DNA of 14,759 nucleotides from Candidatus Methanophaga sp. GoMg3.2 (GTDB taxonomy: Archaea > Halobacteriota > Syntropharchaeia > Alkanophagales > Methanospirareceae): contig QBUN01000397.1 in assembly GCA_013180565.1 (NCBI GenBank), positions 1 to 14,759 of the forward strand, read 5' to 3'. The notes under the pieces are model-generated. The model was not told the DNA's origin and did no database searches. It saw only the letters and a program-made list of their open reading frames with translations. Shown here one piece after another: positions 1-7,091 of this stretch (positions within the stretch are counted from its first letter, which is position 1; every line of letters starts with the position of its first letter). Position numbers and translations under genes: made by a program.

Positions 1-2
1 AT

Positions 3-827
3 GTGATGGCACTTCGCGACATAAGCTGGATCCAGATGTTCGCCGAGAACAATCAGCAAGCATTCGACCTTACAACATGCGCATACAGGATAGCCGAGGA
101 TAAAGACGTTCTGTTCCCAACGATGGTGCACATAGATGGATTTTATCTTTCTCATGTAATTGAGGACATGGTTCTGCCGGAAGAAGAAGAAGTAGCGGGT
201 TTTATTCCTGATTACGAGCACCTTTTCGTGTTAGATCCGGACAAGCCAGTGAGCATGGGCTGTTATGGCCCGCCGTTCATATATCCGGAGACGAAGAAAG
301 CGCAGGAAGTGGCTTTTGACAATACGAGATCTAAAATACAGGCGATCTGGGACGAATTTGGCGAGATCTTTGACCGGCATTACGTGCCTGTGGAGAGCTA
401 TAAGATGGACGATGCGAGAATTGCGCTCTTGACAATGGGTAGCTGTAGTGAGACTGCAATGCTCGCAGTGGATGAACTGAGAGAAGCAGGCGTAGATGTG
501 GGTCTTATACGGTTGCGTTTGTGGCGGCCGTTTCCATTCAATGAGCTGCGAGAAGCAGTGAAGGAACTCGATCTGTTAGTAGTCTTAGACCGAGCAATAT
601 CCTTTGGAATGGGTGGTCCAGTTTGTTCAGAGTTAAAATCGGCATTGTATAATAAACGAGAAGAGCTGAAGATAGTGGGATTCATCGGTGGTCTCGGCGG
701 CCGGGACATACAGATTTCGGAATTTAAGTATATGGTAACGCAAGCACAGGAGAAGGTGAAGGCGATAGAGCGAGGCGAGGAAGTTGAAACAGAGATTATC
801 GGTGTGAGGGAAGGAGGGGGTAGATAG
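3..827 (+). CDS. porA: 2-oxoacid (pyruvate-type):ferredoxin oxidoreductase, alpha subunit (5' end missing)
   Basis: This is the alpha subunit of a thiamine-diphosphate enzyme that interconverts a 2-oxoacid (probably pyruvate) plus CoA with acyl-CoA and CO2, using ferredoxin. The window starts inside the gene: the frame is open to the edge, and full-length PorA proteins are usually near 390 residues against about 274 here. The first visible residues (RDISWIQMFAENNQQAFD) match the internal pyrimidine-binding domain, followed by the DGFYLSH and PEE segment typical of PorA. From about residue 140 comes the transketolase C-terminal-like domain (MGSCSETAMLAVDELR, then RLWRPFPF), and the protein ends with the GLGGRDI motif. 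The GTG/ATG at 3-8 is therefore not the real start. TAG at 825-827 is followed two bases later by porB, so the two are co-translated. Substrate specificity (pyruvate or another 2-oxoacid) is inferred. Confidence 0.85.
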   Translation: MMALRDISWIQMFAENNQQAFDLTTCAYRIAEDKDVLFPTMVHIDGFYLSHVIEDMVLPEEEEVAGFIPDYEHLFVLDPDKPVSMGCYGPPFIYPETKKAQEVAFDNTRSKIQAIWDEFGEIFDRHYVPVESYKMDDARIALLTMGSCSETAMLAVDELREAGVDVGLIRLRLWRPFPFNELREAVKELDLLVVLDRAISFGMGGPVCSELKSALYNKREELKIVGFIGGLGGRDIQISEFKYMVTQAQEKVKAIERGEEVETEIIGVREGGGR

Positions 828-829
828 AG

Positions 830-1762
830 ATGGAGAAAGAAGAGGATTTGTTTGTGCCGAGGCAGGTTACAACGGAAGAGAATTTCGCTCCCGGGCACCG
901 TGCCTGTATAGGGTGTGGAGAGGCACTTGCGGTTAGACATGTCTGTAAAGCTCTGGGTAAGAATGTGATAATAGTTACCGCAACGGGCTGCATAGAGATT
1001 TTCTCATCGTTATTGCCACAAACGTCATGGCAAATGCCATGGATACATACGCTATTTGAAAATGTAGCAGCAGTGATGTCTGGTATAGAATCAGCATATA
1101 AAGTGCGAGTGCGAAAAGGAAAGATAGCAGATAAGAACGTGAAATTTGTCGGGTTCGGAGGTGACGGTGCCACTACGGATATAGGCTTACAGGCATTGTC
1201 CGGTGCAATGGAGCGTGGGCATACTTTCTTATATGTTTGTTATGACAATGAAGCGTATATGAATACGGGCATACAGAGGTCTTCCTCTACACCATACGGT
1301 GCATGGACGACCACTGCGCCCGTAGGTAAGAAGAGCAGCATAGGGCAGATGACGAGGAAGAAGAACATGCCTGAAATCGCAGTTGCACATAATATACCCT
1401 ATGTTGCGACTGCATGTCCTTCATATCCGCTTGATTTGATGGCTAAAGTGAAGCGGGGAGCGGAAATGGACGGTCCGGCGTATATACACATATTGTCTGT
1501 CTGCCCTACTGGCTGGCGGTCTCCGACAGATATAACGATAGAACTGGGTCGTCTGGCGGTGGAGACGGGTGTATTTCCACTTTATGAAGTGATTGACGGC
1601 GAGTACAACTTAAGCGTTGATTTACCTGACTTGAAACCCGTAACAGAATATCTGAAAAAGCAAGGGCGGTTCAAGCATCTTAACGATGATACTATAGCAA
1701 CGATACAGACGAGGGTGGAAGAAGATTACTTGAAACTGAGGGAAAAGGCGGGGGTGAAGTGA
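830..1762 (+). CDS. porB: 2-oxoacid (pyruvate-type):ferredoxin oxidoreductase, beta subunit
   Basis: This subunit carries the thiamine diphosphate and proximal [4Fe-4S] cluster of a cytoplasmic 2-oxoacid:ferredoxin oxidoreductase. It has 310 residues, a normal length for PorB. The cluster ligands are visible as C26 and C29 (CIGCGE), C54 (ATGCIE) and C225 (SVCPTGW). The TPP/Mg2+ motif is GDG at 111-113, with the downstream YDNEAYMNTGIQRS segment (138-151). The ATG at 830 is preceded by GGAGG at 813-817, and the gene begins two bases after the porA stop. Its own TGA overlaps the GTG of the next gene (GTGA at 1759-1762), so porA, porB and the FrhB-like gene form a tight operon. TGA clearly acts as a stop here, which matters for the interrupted genes elsewhere in the window. 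Pyruvate as substrate is inferred; a related 2-oxoacid is possible. Confidence 0.9.
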   Translation: MEKEEDLFVPRQVTTEENFAPGHRACIGCGEALAVRHVCKALGKNVIIVTATGCIEIFSSLLPQTSWQMPWIHTLFENVAAVMSGIESAYKVRVRKGKIADKNVKFVGFGGDGATTDIGLQALSGAMERGHTFLYVCYDNEAYMNTGIQRSSSTPYGAWTTTAPVGKKSSIGQMTRKKNMPEIAVAHNIPYVATACPSYPLDLMAKVKRGAEMDGPAYIHILSVCPTGWRSPTDITIELGRLAVETGVFPLYEVIDGEYNLSVDLPDLKPVTEYLKKQGRFKHLNDDTIATIQTRVEEDYLKLREKAGVK

Positions 1763-2772
1763 AAAAGATGGTAGAAGAAGCAGCCGGATTGGCAATAGAA
1801 GAGCGGAAATATGTGCGGTTACCGACCTTTTTAGAACGTGGGTTTTCCGATTTGAACCGCGAAGTCGTGTCTAAGCGAATTTGCTGTCTCTGTGGCACAT
1901 GCGCAGCGTTTTGCGATAAGATAAAAATAGGGAACGGTAAAAACGAGGCAGCACCTGAGTTTAGTGAGGACTATGACACGGTATGTGGGCTCTGCTATAC
2001 CTTATGTCCTCGGATTTCATTGCCTCTGTCAGAGTTAGAGCAGAGAATATTTGGCGCGGTACAGGAGGATGTTCTTGGTGTTTATCGCAACTGTTATGCT
2101 GTCAAGTCAAAGAAGGGAGATATAACAGGACAGGACGGTGGTACGGTTACTGCTCTGCTTGCATATGCACTAGAAGAGGGTGTGTTAGATTGCGCTGCTA
2201 TTACCGCTGCGGATGACCAATGGCGCCCGAAAACGAAGGTTGCGACAAATTACGCTGATTTGAAGGCAGGTGCCGGCACGAAATATACACTTTACCCAAG
2301 CGTAATAGGCGTTAGAGACGCAATAGAAGAAGGACATACAGCGATAGGGTTTGTGGGGCTGCCATGCCAAATCCAGGGTTTAAGAAAAGTCCAAATGTCT
2401 GAGCAGCCTTATGACGTAGGCATAGATAAGCTGAAATTGCTGATTGGATTGTTCTGTATGGAGAATTTCAGAGAAGAGTTGCTGGATTACATCGCGGAGA
2501 AATATACCAAGTTGGAAAATGTGAGCAAGTGCGACATAAAGGGTAAGGATTTCTCGGTCTATGCAGATGAGAAACATAGTATCCCGTTAGTGGATATTAA
2601 AGATTATGTGGGCGATGGCTGCTCGGTTTGTATGGATTTCACTGCGGAACTCGCGGATATTTCCGTGGGCTCGGTAGGCTCGGAAGAGGGCTGGTCAACG
2701 GTTTTCGTTCGCTCGGAGAAAGGAGAAGAGCTAGTTAAGGGGGCTCAAGTTGAAGACAGGAATAACCGATGA
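1759..2772 (+). pseudogene. FrhB-like F420 hydrogenase/dehydrogenase beta-type protein, C-terminus replaced
   Basis: This is an iron-sulfur flavoprotein of the coenzyme F420 hydrogenase/dehydrogenase beta-subunit (FrhB/FpoF) family, which passes electrons between F420, FAD and Fe-S clusters. Two N-terminal cysteine groups are visible: C42/C45/C48/C52 (CCLCGTCAAFC) and C76/C79/C83 (CGLCYTLCP). The central family signatures GLPCQIQGLRK and GDGCSVCMDF, then ADISVGSVGSEEGWSTV, are intact. Placement after porAB suggests an electron partner for the oxidoreductase, possibly ferredoxin-F420 exchange (inference). The GTG at 1759 overlaps porB, but the ATG at 1768, ten bases after GGTGA, is an equally good start. 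Family homology stops near residue 329 (GEELVKGA). The last eight residues are out-of-frame translation of a different gene fragment that begins near 2744, so the normal C-terminal tail is missing. Activity may survive because the cofactor motifs are kept. Confidence 0.8.
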
Positions 2773-2854
2773 TTTGGTGCGGATCTCGATTGGTATAGAA
2801 GAGCCGGAAGATATAATCGCAGATCTGGATCAAGCATTAGCTTCCAGCTCATGA
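2744..2854 (+). pseudogene. C-terminal fragment of a Cys/Met-metabolism PLP enzyme (cystathionine gamma-synthase / O-acetylhomoserine sulfhydrylase type)
   Basis: In the frame starting with CTC at 2744, about 34 codons read through [18 protein letters not shown] and then IIADLDQAL to a TGA at 2852-2854. This is the characteristic extreme C-terminus of cystathionine gamma-synthase, methionine gamma-lyase and O-acetylhomoserine sulfhydrylase proteins, which are normally close to 400 residues. No catalytic part remains: the frame is closed by a stop at 2732-2734, and the upstream DNA codes the FrhB-like protein in another frame. There is no start codon or ribosome site of its own. It is a relic joined directly to the truncated FrhB-like gene. 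The family call rests on a short but distinctive motif. Confidence 0.7.
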
Positions 2855-2859
2855 AGTGA

Positions 2860-3141
2860 CGACTTCCTGCTGACCCCGTAAGGGGAGAGATCGTTAAGGT
2901 TTTTGTTGTCTTAAAGGAGGGACATGAACCATCAGAAAAACTTATCACCGATATTCAGCAGCATGTCAAACGGATAACTGCGCCATATAAATATCCGAGA
3001 GAGATTGAGTTTGTTAAAGAGCTTCCCAAAACGATTAGTGGTAAAATTAAGCGTAAAGAGCTCAGAATCATGGAGTTTGAGCGAAAGAGAGAGGTGATTG
3101 AAAAGCTTAAAGAAAAAGGTTTGTGGCAGAGGTCGGACTAG
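2860..3141 (+). pseudogene. C-terminal fragment of an acyl-CoA/acetyl-CoA synthetase (AMP-forming)
   Basis: The frame opened after a TGA at 2857-2859 reads [17 protein letters not shown], then a helical stretch, [13 protein letters not shown] and [17 protein letters not shown], ending at TAG 3139-3141. PDPVRGE, APYKYPR and the A10-type motif [11 protein letters not shown] with its catalytic lysine belong to the mobile C-terminal domain of AMP-forming acetyl/medium-chain acyl-CoA synthetases, which run about 550 residues. Only about 93 codons are left, with no adenylate-binding domain, no start codon and no ribosome site, so it cannot be an enzyme alone. The stop lies two bases from the inferred 3' end of the antisense group II intron. 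With the two preceding entries it forms a row of three gene tails. Confidence 0.85.
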
Positions 3142-3142
3142 A

Positions 3143-3240
3143 GTCCCAGAGTAGGGGAAGGTCTTTCAACCTCTGACACCTCATCGAGCCGTACGTACGG
3201 ATTTCCCGTATACGGCTCTCCTTCGGCGTTGCCCCAACTT
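3143..3240 (-). mobile_element. 3' end of a group II intron (domains V and VI), rest missing
   Basis: Read on the minus strand, 3218 to 3186 forms a 33-nt hairpin with the hallmarks of group II intron domain V. It starts GAGCCGTAT, has a GAAA-type cap, a two-base AC bulge on the 3' side and a closing GTACGGCTC, and the AGC triad is at its expected place. It is preceded by GCCGAAGGA and followed by GATGAG, a second hairpin AGGTT-GAAA-GACCT resembling domain VI, then CCTACTC with a candidate branch-point A, and a terminal AC near 3143. No reverse transcriptase and no domains I-III are visible, because antitoxin-like ORFs begin only about 60 bp upstream. It is a 5'-truncated relic. Identity rests on fold and motif, not on a model search. 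Confidence 0.7.
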
Positions 3241-3302
3241 TATTAGGGGTATCATATAACATAACATTCAGACTCGATTTATCGCCCTGCCTATAAATAG
3301 TT

Positions 3303-3398
3303 CTAATAGGCGTCCTTTTCATTATCCCAGAACACAAAAGCACTTTCGGATAATTCCAACCAATCTTTATCGTTTAAATGTAACCTGTACCTCATCAT
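3303..3398 (-). pseudogene. Short ORF resembling the C-terminal tail of an antitoxin-type protein
   Basis: A 31-codon minus-strand frame (two ATGs at 3398 and 3395, TAG at 3303-3305) encodes a peptide containing DKDWLELSESAFVFWDNEK. The LSE-x-AF-x-FWDNE-D pattern resembles the C-termini of small archaeal antitoxin-like proteins seen next to PIN or similar toxins; this is from memory of such tails, not a confirmed family hit. It overlaps the neighbouring CopG-like ORF by 32 bases in another frame, so the two could be fused relics of one frameshifted gene or of two antitoxins. No toxin partner is visible. Confidence 0.35.
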
Positions 3399-3489
3399 CT
3401 TCCATATCTTCAAAATATTTGGATGAATCGTGTGTATCCCAAAATTCACGCATTTCCTCTTCTGTCCTGAATCTAGAATTTTTTACCAT
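3367..3489 (-). CDS. Small CopG/BrnA-like antitoxin N-terminal fragment (40 aa)
   Basis: ATG at 3489 to TAA at 3367-3369 encodes 40 residues containing FRTEEEMREFWDTHDSSKYF. The E-x-E-FWDTHDS-x-(Y/D)-(F/L) pattern is the N-terminal signature of the CopG-type antitoxin family (PF12441) that partners BrnT-like RNase toxins. Complete members continue with a ribbon-helix-helix DNA-binding segment of another 40 or so residues. Here the frame ends just after the acidic EDDEVQVTF stretch, so the DNA-binding half is missing. The upstream side (3490-3560) is AT-rich and contains no toxin. It is probably a relic; expression as a micro-protein cannot be excluded. Confidence 0.5.
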   Translation of the reverse strand: MVKNSRFRTEEEMREFWDTHDSSKYFEDMEDDEVQVTFKR

Positions 3490-3560
3490 GATTAATATTA
3501 TCTCTTAAGATATAATTTTCTTTCTCCTTTTTTTAAAACATATTATTGTGGCTTTTTCGC

Positions 3561-3636
3561 GCCCGCCTCGCGGCGGGCATCATCTACGTTGCACCTCCGG
3601 CTGTGCGGCTTCGCACGCACCGCCTTCGGGCAACGT
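3561..3636. repeat. Cluster of GC-rich inverted repeats
   Basis: Two strong palindromic elements sit between the antitoxin scrap and gene A. GCCCGCC (3561-3567) pairs with GGCGGGC (3572-3578) around a TCGC loop. ACGTTGC (3586-3592) pairs with GCAACGT (3630-3636), enclosing an inner hairpin GTGCG-GCTT-CGCAC (3603-3616). The GC content contrasts sharply with the AT-rich sequence on both sides. They lie 70-140 bp beyond the stop codon of gene A on the minus strand. They could terminate or stabilise its transcript, or be a REP-like element. There is no T-run after the stems, so a simple terminator is not clearly supported. Confidence 0.6.
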
Positions 3637-3643
3637 GCTCATG

Positions 3644-3704
3644 GTTAGCATGTAGTTAGCATGTAAGTAGTAAAGTAGTAAAGTGGTAAAGTAGAAAGTA
3701 GTTA
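3644..3704. repeat. Short tandem repeats abutting the stop of gene A
   Basis: GTTAGCATGTA occurs twice head-to-tail (3644-3665). It is followed by five imperfect 8-bp units of the form AGTAGTAA (3666-3704), of which one has seven bases. The last unit overlaps the TAA stop codon of gene A (complement of 3702-3704). The tract is noncoding in practice and looks like a slippage-prone microsatellite. No regulatory role is visible. Confidence 0.65.
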
Positions 3705-6700
3705 CACTTCCCTCAGAAGGCGAAAGCCGAGGGCGCCGTAGCGGAAGCGGGGGACGTCGAGGACGCGAAACGCAGACCGGCAGTCCCAGGTGACGTCGTT
3801 GCAGCTACCGCCGCGATTGACCCGGTCGGCGCCACTGGAAGGCCCCTTAGGGTTTCTGTCAGGACTATTTGCATAATAATTATCATACCAGTCAGAGCAC
3901 CATTCCCAGACATTACCCGCCATATCAAAACAACCATAGGGACTTTTTCCTTTTGGGTATATTCCTACTGGACTTGTACGACGTAGCTCCGACTCCCTCG
4001 AATTGCACAAATTCTTATCAAAGTCTTCGCCCCAGGGATACTTAAAACCATCAGTTCCACGGGCTGATTTTTCCCATTCCGCTTCCGTAGGCAGACGATA
4101 CAGATGACCTGTTCTTACACTCAACCAATTGGCATATGCTTCCGCCTCAAACCAACTTATTCCAACCACAGGGAAGTTGAGGCCATTCCATTTTCGGTCA
4201 TGCCAGTATTCAGGTTCGGAAATCTTGTTTTCTTCTCGCCACCGCCATCCTTCTTCGGACCACATATCTTTCCTAGCCTTATCGTAACCACCGTCATCAA
4301 TGAATTCTTTAAATTCTTCATTTGTTACCGGGTACTTGCCGATCATGAAATCGTCAAGATAAATTTTGCGTTGGGGTTTTTCATCAGAATATGCATCAGC
4401 ATCCTCACCACTACCCCGCATGAACTTGCCCTCTTTTACAAGGACCATATCGGGATTATCTACTTTAATACGCAGGTCACCCAGTGCACCAACGATTTCG
4501 CCTGCCTCGAAACGCTCATCTATACTGGCATTTGAGTAAATCAATTCATACAGCTTCTCACGTGCAAGAGTCACAACTTTATCATCCCTTTTGGAAGGCG
4601 GGAAATCGCGCAGTGCCCTAGAACCGAGCAGCCAGAGATGTCTTTCGATTTTTTCATCTTTTTGTTTTGTGTTTAAAATCGCCTCTACTACGTTGTTACT
4701 CCTCTTTCTCATCTCAAGATTCAGGAGACCGGTGTAAAGGAGAATCGTTTCCGCCCACCAAGCATTCTCAAGAAATTTGTTATAGTCAAGATCCATATAA
4801 ACGATGTGCTTTGCCGCCATAAATTCCTGGAAGGTCAGATGAGTAAACTCTATTTCACCGCCACTAAGCCGGTTAAATAACCCGCAGTTGGGTTCGATTT
4901 CGTCAAACAGACGATGTATACGCCTTTTGTACTCATTCGCCTGCTCATCTTCCTTTTGAACGGAAATTTGCTTCAATACATCCAACCCATCACCTACTTC
5001 AAAGGTCTTGAGATTCCTTTTCTGCATCTCGAAAGCTAAAAGCATGAGAAACTCCCGAACCTCGTTCACTTTCCCAGGTTCCGCAGGATCGTGGAAACGC
5101 CGCCACAATAGATTCTCTACTATGCGGTCGTAGAGGTCAGCTCGCTGTTCCGGAATACGTCCGCCTACCAGGTAGAGCACGCACACCGCGGCTAATAGCA
5201 GTGGGTTCTGAGTAAAAACCGATACATGTTCATGAAACACTATATCCGAGATCATATCTTCAGCAGTCATATTTGCAAGTCCGGTGGCTTTGCCTGAGAC
5301 CGCTCTGAACCATTTCCTTATGAACTCGTTTATCTTTTGATCATCCAGATATTCGATTTCACGTAGGTATTTCCCAAATCGTTCATTCGGTCTACCGGCA
5401 ATACCATGTGGTCGCCCGGTAATTAGAAAACGGTTCTTTTTGTTTTCGAATTGGAAATCCGCGATGAGTTCGACAAGGTCATCACGAATTTCCTCCGGGA
5501 TCTCGTCCAGGCCATCGAACATGAACAAGGCCCTGTTACGTTGAAGAAAATTGGATATAACCGCCAAGTTGAGGGGGCATTTGGTTTTTTCGAGGTATGC
5601 TTTCAATAGCGGTTCAAAAGTGATTTTCCTTCGGGATTTTTTCATTTCTTCGCGGTAAACGAGCCAGAGGTCTTTAAGAAATACCATCACCGGGAGGTAG
5701 TCCTTAAGGGAGCTCTGACACGAGCCCTCGGTTATTGTGTTAGCGAGATGTTTTATCAATGTTGTCTTACCCATACCGGCTTTGCCTCGAAGGAGAATGC
5801 AATTTGCCCTACCCAGAAGCGCCTCGATGTCTATTGTTGCGGGCTTTTTTAAATCAGCTTCTTCGCCATGCTCATCTTTCAGTTCCGATCGAGATTCTTT
5901 ATCACGATCCTTACTTATTCTCTCCATTTCCGCCTTATGAAACGGGTTGGCAGTTTCAAGAGGAATATAGACCTCGAGTAGTTGAACAGGAAGTACTTCT
6001 CCTTTTTTCGCCAACTGATCATAAGAAATTGTCGAATAGAATTCTCTTATCCAGTCTTTGTATTTCACCGGGATCTTTTGGGGTGGTTCAATGGATGGTT
6101 CTATTGCAGTGCTCTCACCATAAGAGAACTCAAAGGTACTAAGATAGAAGCTTTCCTCCCCCTTCTGCACTTTCCAGCGCTCCCTATCCGGGACGAATTC
6201 ATTTCTCCTAGCATCCAGAATATAGGGCCAGACCCTCACAGCCACACCTTTTTCCTGGAACTCGACACGAACGAACTGAAAACCTATCCGCCCATTTCTA
6301 TTATCTGTGTAAGATGCATTAGCACCGAGACAAATATACGAATTTGTGGGGTCTTTGAACACAAATGCCTTATCGGTATGGATATGTCCATGAAGCACCA
6401 ATCCGCAGTTCTTGAATAATTCAGCATGTGATTTGTCAAAATCTTGCTCATAAAGCCAGTCGAACGGGTGATGCATCAAAACTATTTTGTTTGAAATTGT
6501 TGATATTTCAAGAGCATTCATCACCTGGGGATAACCGAGGGTTATATTGAATCTATCCCTATCATTTTCTGAAGCCCAACAACTGTTGAGACCTAAGAAC
6601 GAGACGTTCTTATCCTCAAAGTTCTTGACCCAAAAGTAATCGTCTTCTGAACTGTAAAGATCAGGATTTAACTCTTGCACAAATCGCCTGAATGGCTTAA

Positions 6701-7091
6701 ATTTGACATTGATATTGCTCTTTATTTCCTCTTCATTTTCAAGTAAGGCATCAGTTAGCTGTTTCTTAACAATATCGTGGAGCGAAAAAAATTCCGATAC
6801 ATTATCTCTATCCACATCGTGATTCCCTGGGACGAAGAGAAAGATTGTTTTTTCTAGTAATACTGATTCAAGGTCGTCAAAGAACTTTTTTGCTTCTTCG
6901 TATTCCTTTCCCGAAAACGCAATGTCGCCGGTAACTGCAACGAAATCGAGATCCAAATTATTTTTGTCTACATGCTCCTTTATTTTAGCAAGCATTTTGT
7001 TTTTTATATCTTTTCGATATGTTTTGTTTTTGTCGTTTTTGTCCCTTTTAAAATGGATGTCGGACAGATGCAGTATCACAATTTTACTCAT
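3702..7091 (-). CDS. Calcineurin-like phosphoesterase - NACHT NTPase - FGE-sulfatase protein with a hypervariable C-terminus (gene A)
   Basis: This is a predicted STAND-type conflict protein of 1129 residues. Residues 1-300 form a calcineurin-like metallophosphoesterase: D11-x-H13, TGD 54-56, GNHD 89-92, HH 207-208 and GHIH 235-238 supply the two-metal site. Residues 425-760 form a NACHT NTPase, with Walker A GKAGMGKT (436-443), Walker B FMFDGLDE (523-530) and the arginine-containing TGRP (558-561). A helical arm follows. From about 880 comes a formylglycine-generating-enzyme-like (FGE-sulfatase, C-type-lectin fold) domain with MVLVKEGKFMRG, KYPVTNEEF, YRLPTEAEWE and GNVWEWCSDWYDN. The last 40 residues (1087-1126) are the variable block described separately. 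A plausible role is ligand sensing by the FGE domain, NTP-driven switching, and nuclease or phosphodiesterase action by the N-terminus (inference). ATG 7091 has a TATA box upstream. No transmembrane segment or signal peptide is evident. Confidence 0.85.
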   Translation of the reverse strand: MSKIVILHLSDIHFKRDKNDKNKTYRKDIKNKMLAKIKEHVDKNNLDLDFVAVTGDIAFSGKEYEEAKKFFDDLESVLLEKTIFLFVPGNHDVDRDNVSEFFSLHDIVKKQLTDALLENEEEIKSNINVKFKPFRRFVQELNPDLYSSEDDYFWVKNFEDKNVSFLGLNSCWASENDRDRFNITLGYPQVMNALEISTISNKIVLMHHPFDWLYEQDFDKSHAELFKNCGLVLHGHIHTDKAFVFKDPTNSYICLGANASYTDNRNGRIGFQFVRVEFQEKGVAVRVWPYILDARRNEFVPDRERWKVQKGEESFYLSTFEFSYGESTAIEPSIEPPQKIPVKYKDWIREFYSTISYDQLAKKGEVLPVQLLEVYIPLETANPFHKAEMERISKDRDKESRSELKDEHGEEADLKKPATIDIEALLGRANCILLRGKAGMGKTTLIKHLANTITEGSCQSSLKDYLPVMVFLKDLWLVYREEMKKSRRKITFEPLLKAYLEKTKCPLNLAVISNFLQRNRALFMFDGLDEIPEEIRDDLVELIADFQFENKKNRFLITGRPHGIAGRPNERFGKYLREIEYLDDQKINEFIRKWFRAVSGKATGLANMTAEDMISDIVFHEHVSVFTQNPLLLAAVCVLYLVGGRIPEQRADLYDRIVENLLWRRFHDPAEPGKVNEVREFLMLLAFEMQKRNLKTFEVGDGLDVLKQISVQKEDEQANEYKRRIHRLFDEIEPNCGLFNRLSGGEIEFTHLTFQEFMAAKHIVYMDLDYNKFLENAWWAETILLYTGLLNLEMRKRSNNVVEAILNTKQKDEKIERHLWLLGSRALRDFPPSKRDDKVVTLAREKLYELIYSNASIDERFEAGEIVGALGDLRIKVDNPDMVLVKEGKFMRGSGEDADAYSDEKPQRKIYLDDFMIGKYPVTNEEFKEFIDDGGYDKARKDMWSEEGWRWREENKISEPEYWHDRKWNGLNFPVVGISWFEAEAYANWLSVRTGHLYRLPTEAEWEKSARGTDGFKYPWGEDFDKNLCNSRESELRRTSPVGIYPKGKSPYGCFDMAGNVWEWCSDWYDNYYANSPDRNPKGPSSGADRVNRGGSCNDVTWDCRSAFRVLDVPRFRYGALGFRLLREV
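3713..3834 (-). repeat. DGR-type variable region in gene A (VR-A)
   Basis: This 122-bp GC-rich block encodes residues about 1087-1126 of gene A, from GADRV through RGGS and DCRSA to LGFRLL. It aligns without gaps to 7499-7620 in gene B. Both ends are exactly shared (16 bp at the 5' end, 20 bp at the 3' end), as is the core GAC TGC CGG TCT GCG. The interior differs at 29 sites, 14 at first, 11 at second and only 4 at third codon positions. The variable codons are mostly NNC, the expected product when adenines of AAC codons in a template repeat are randomised by a DGR reverse transcriptase. The constant 3' end (CTC GGC TTT CGC CTT CTG) would correspond to the mutagenic-homing initiation site. 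No template copy is in the window. Confidence 0.8.

Noticed and set aside
3..8. GTG/ATG as the start of porA
   Set aside because: The frame is open to the window edge and the first residues match the middle of PorA; the true start lies upstream.
3107..3343. 78-codon minus-strand ORF over the intron relic
   Set aside because: It translates through the domain V hairpin and antisense of the acyl-CoA synthetase tail and has no protein-like features.
3644..3704. CRISPR array
   Set aside because: Units are 8-11 bp with no spacers; it is a simple tandem repeat.
4104..4535. Plus-strand ORFs inside the minus-strand island (also 5759-6419, 10135-10503, 10790-11167)
   Set aside because: They lie opposite well-supported protein domains and show no family motifs; they are antisense shadows.
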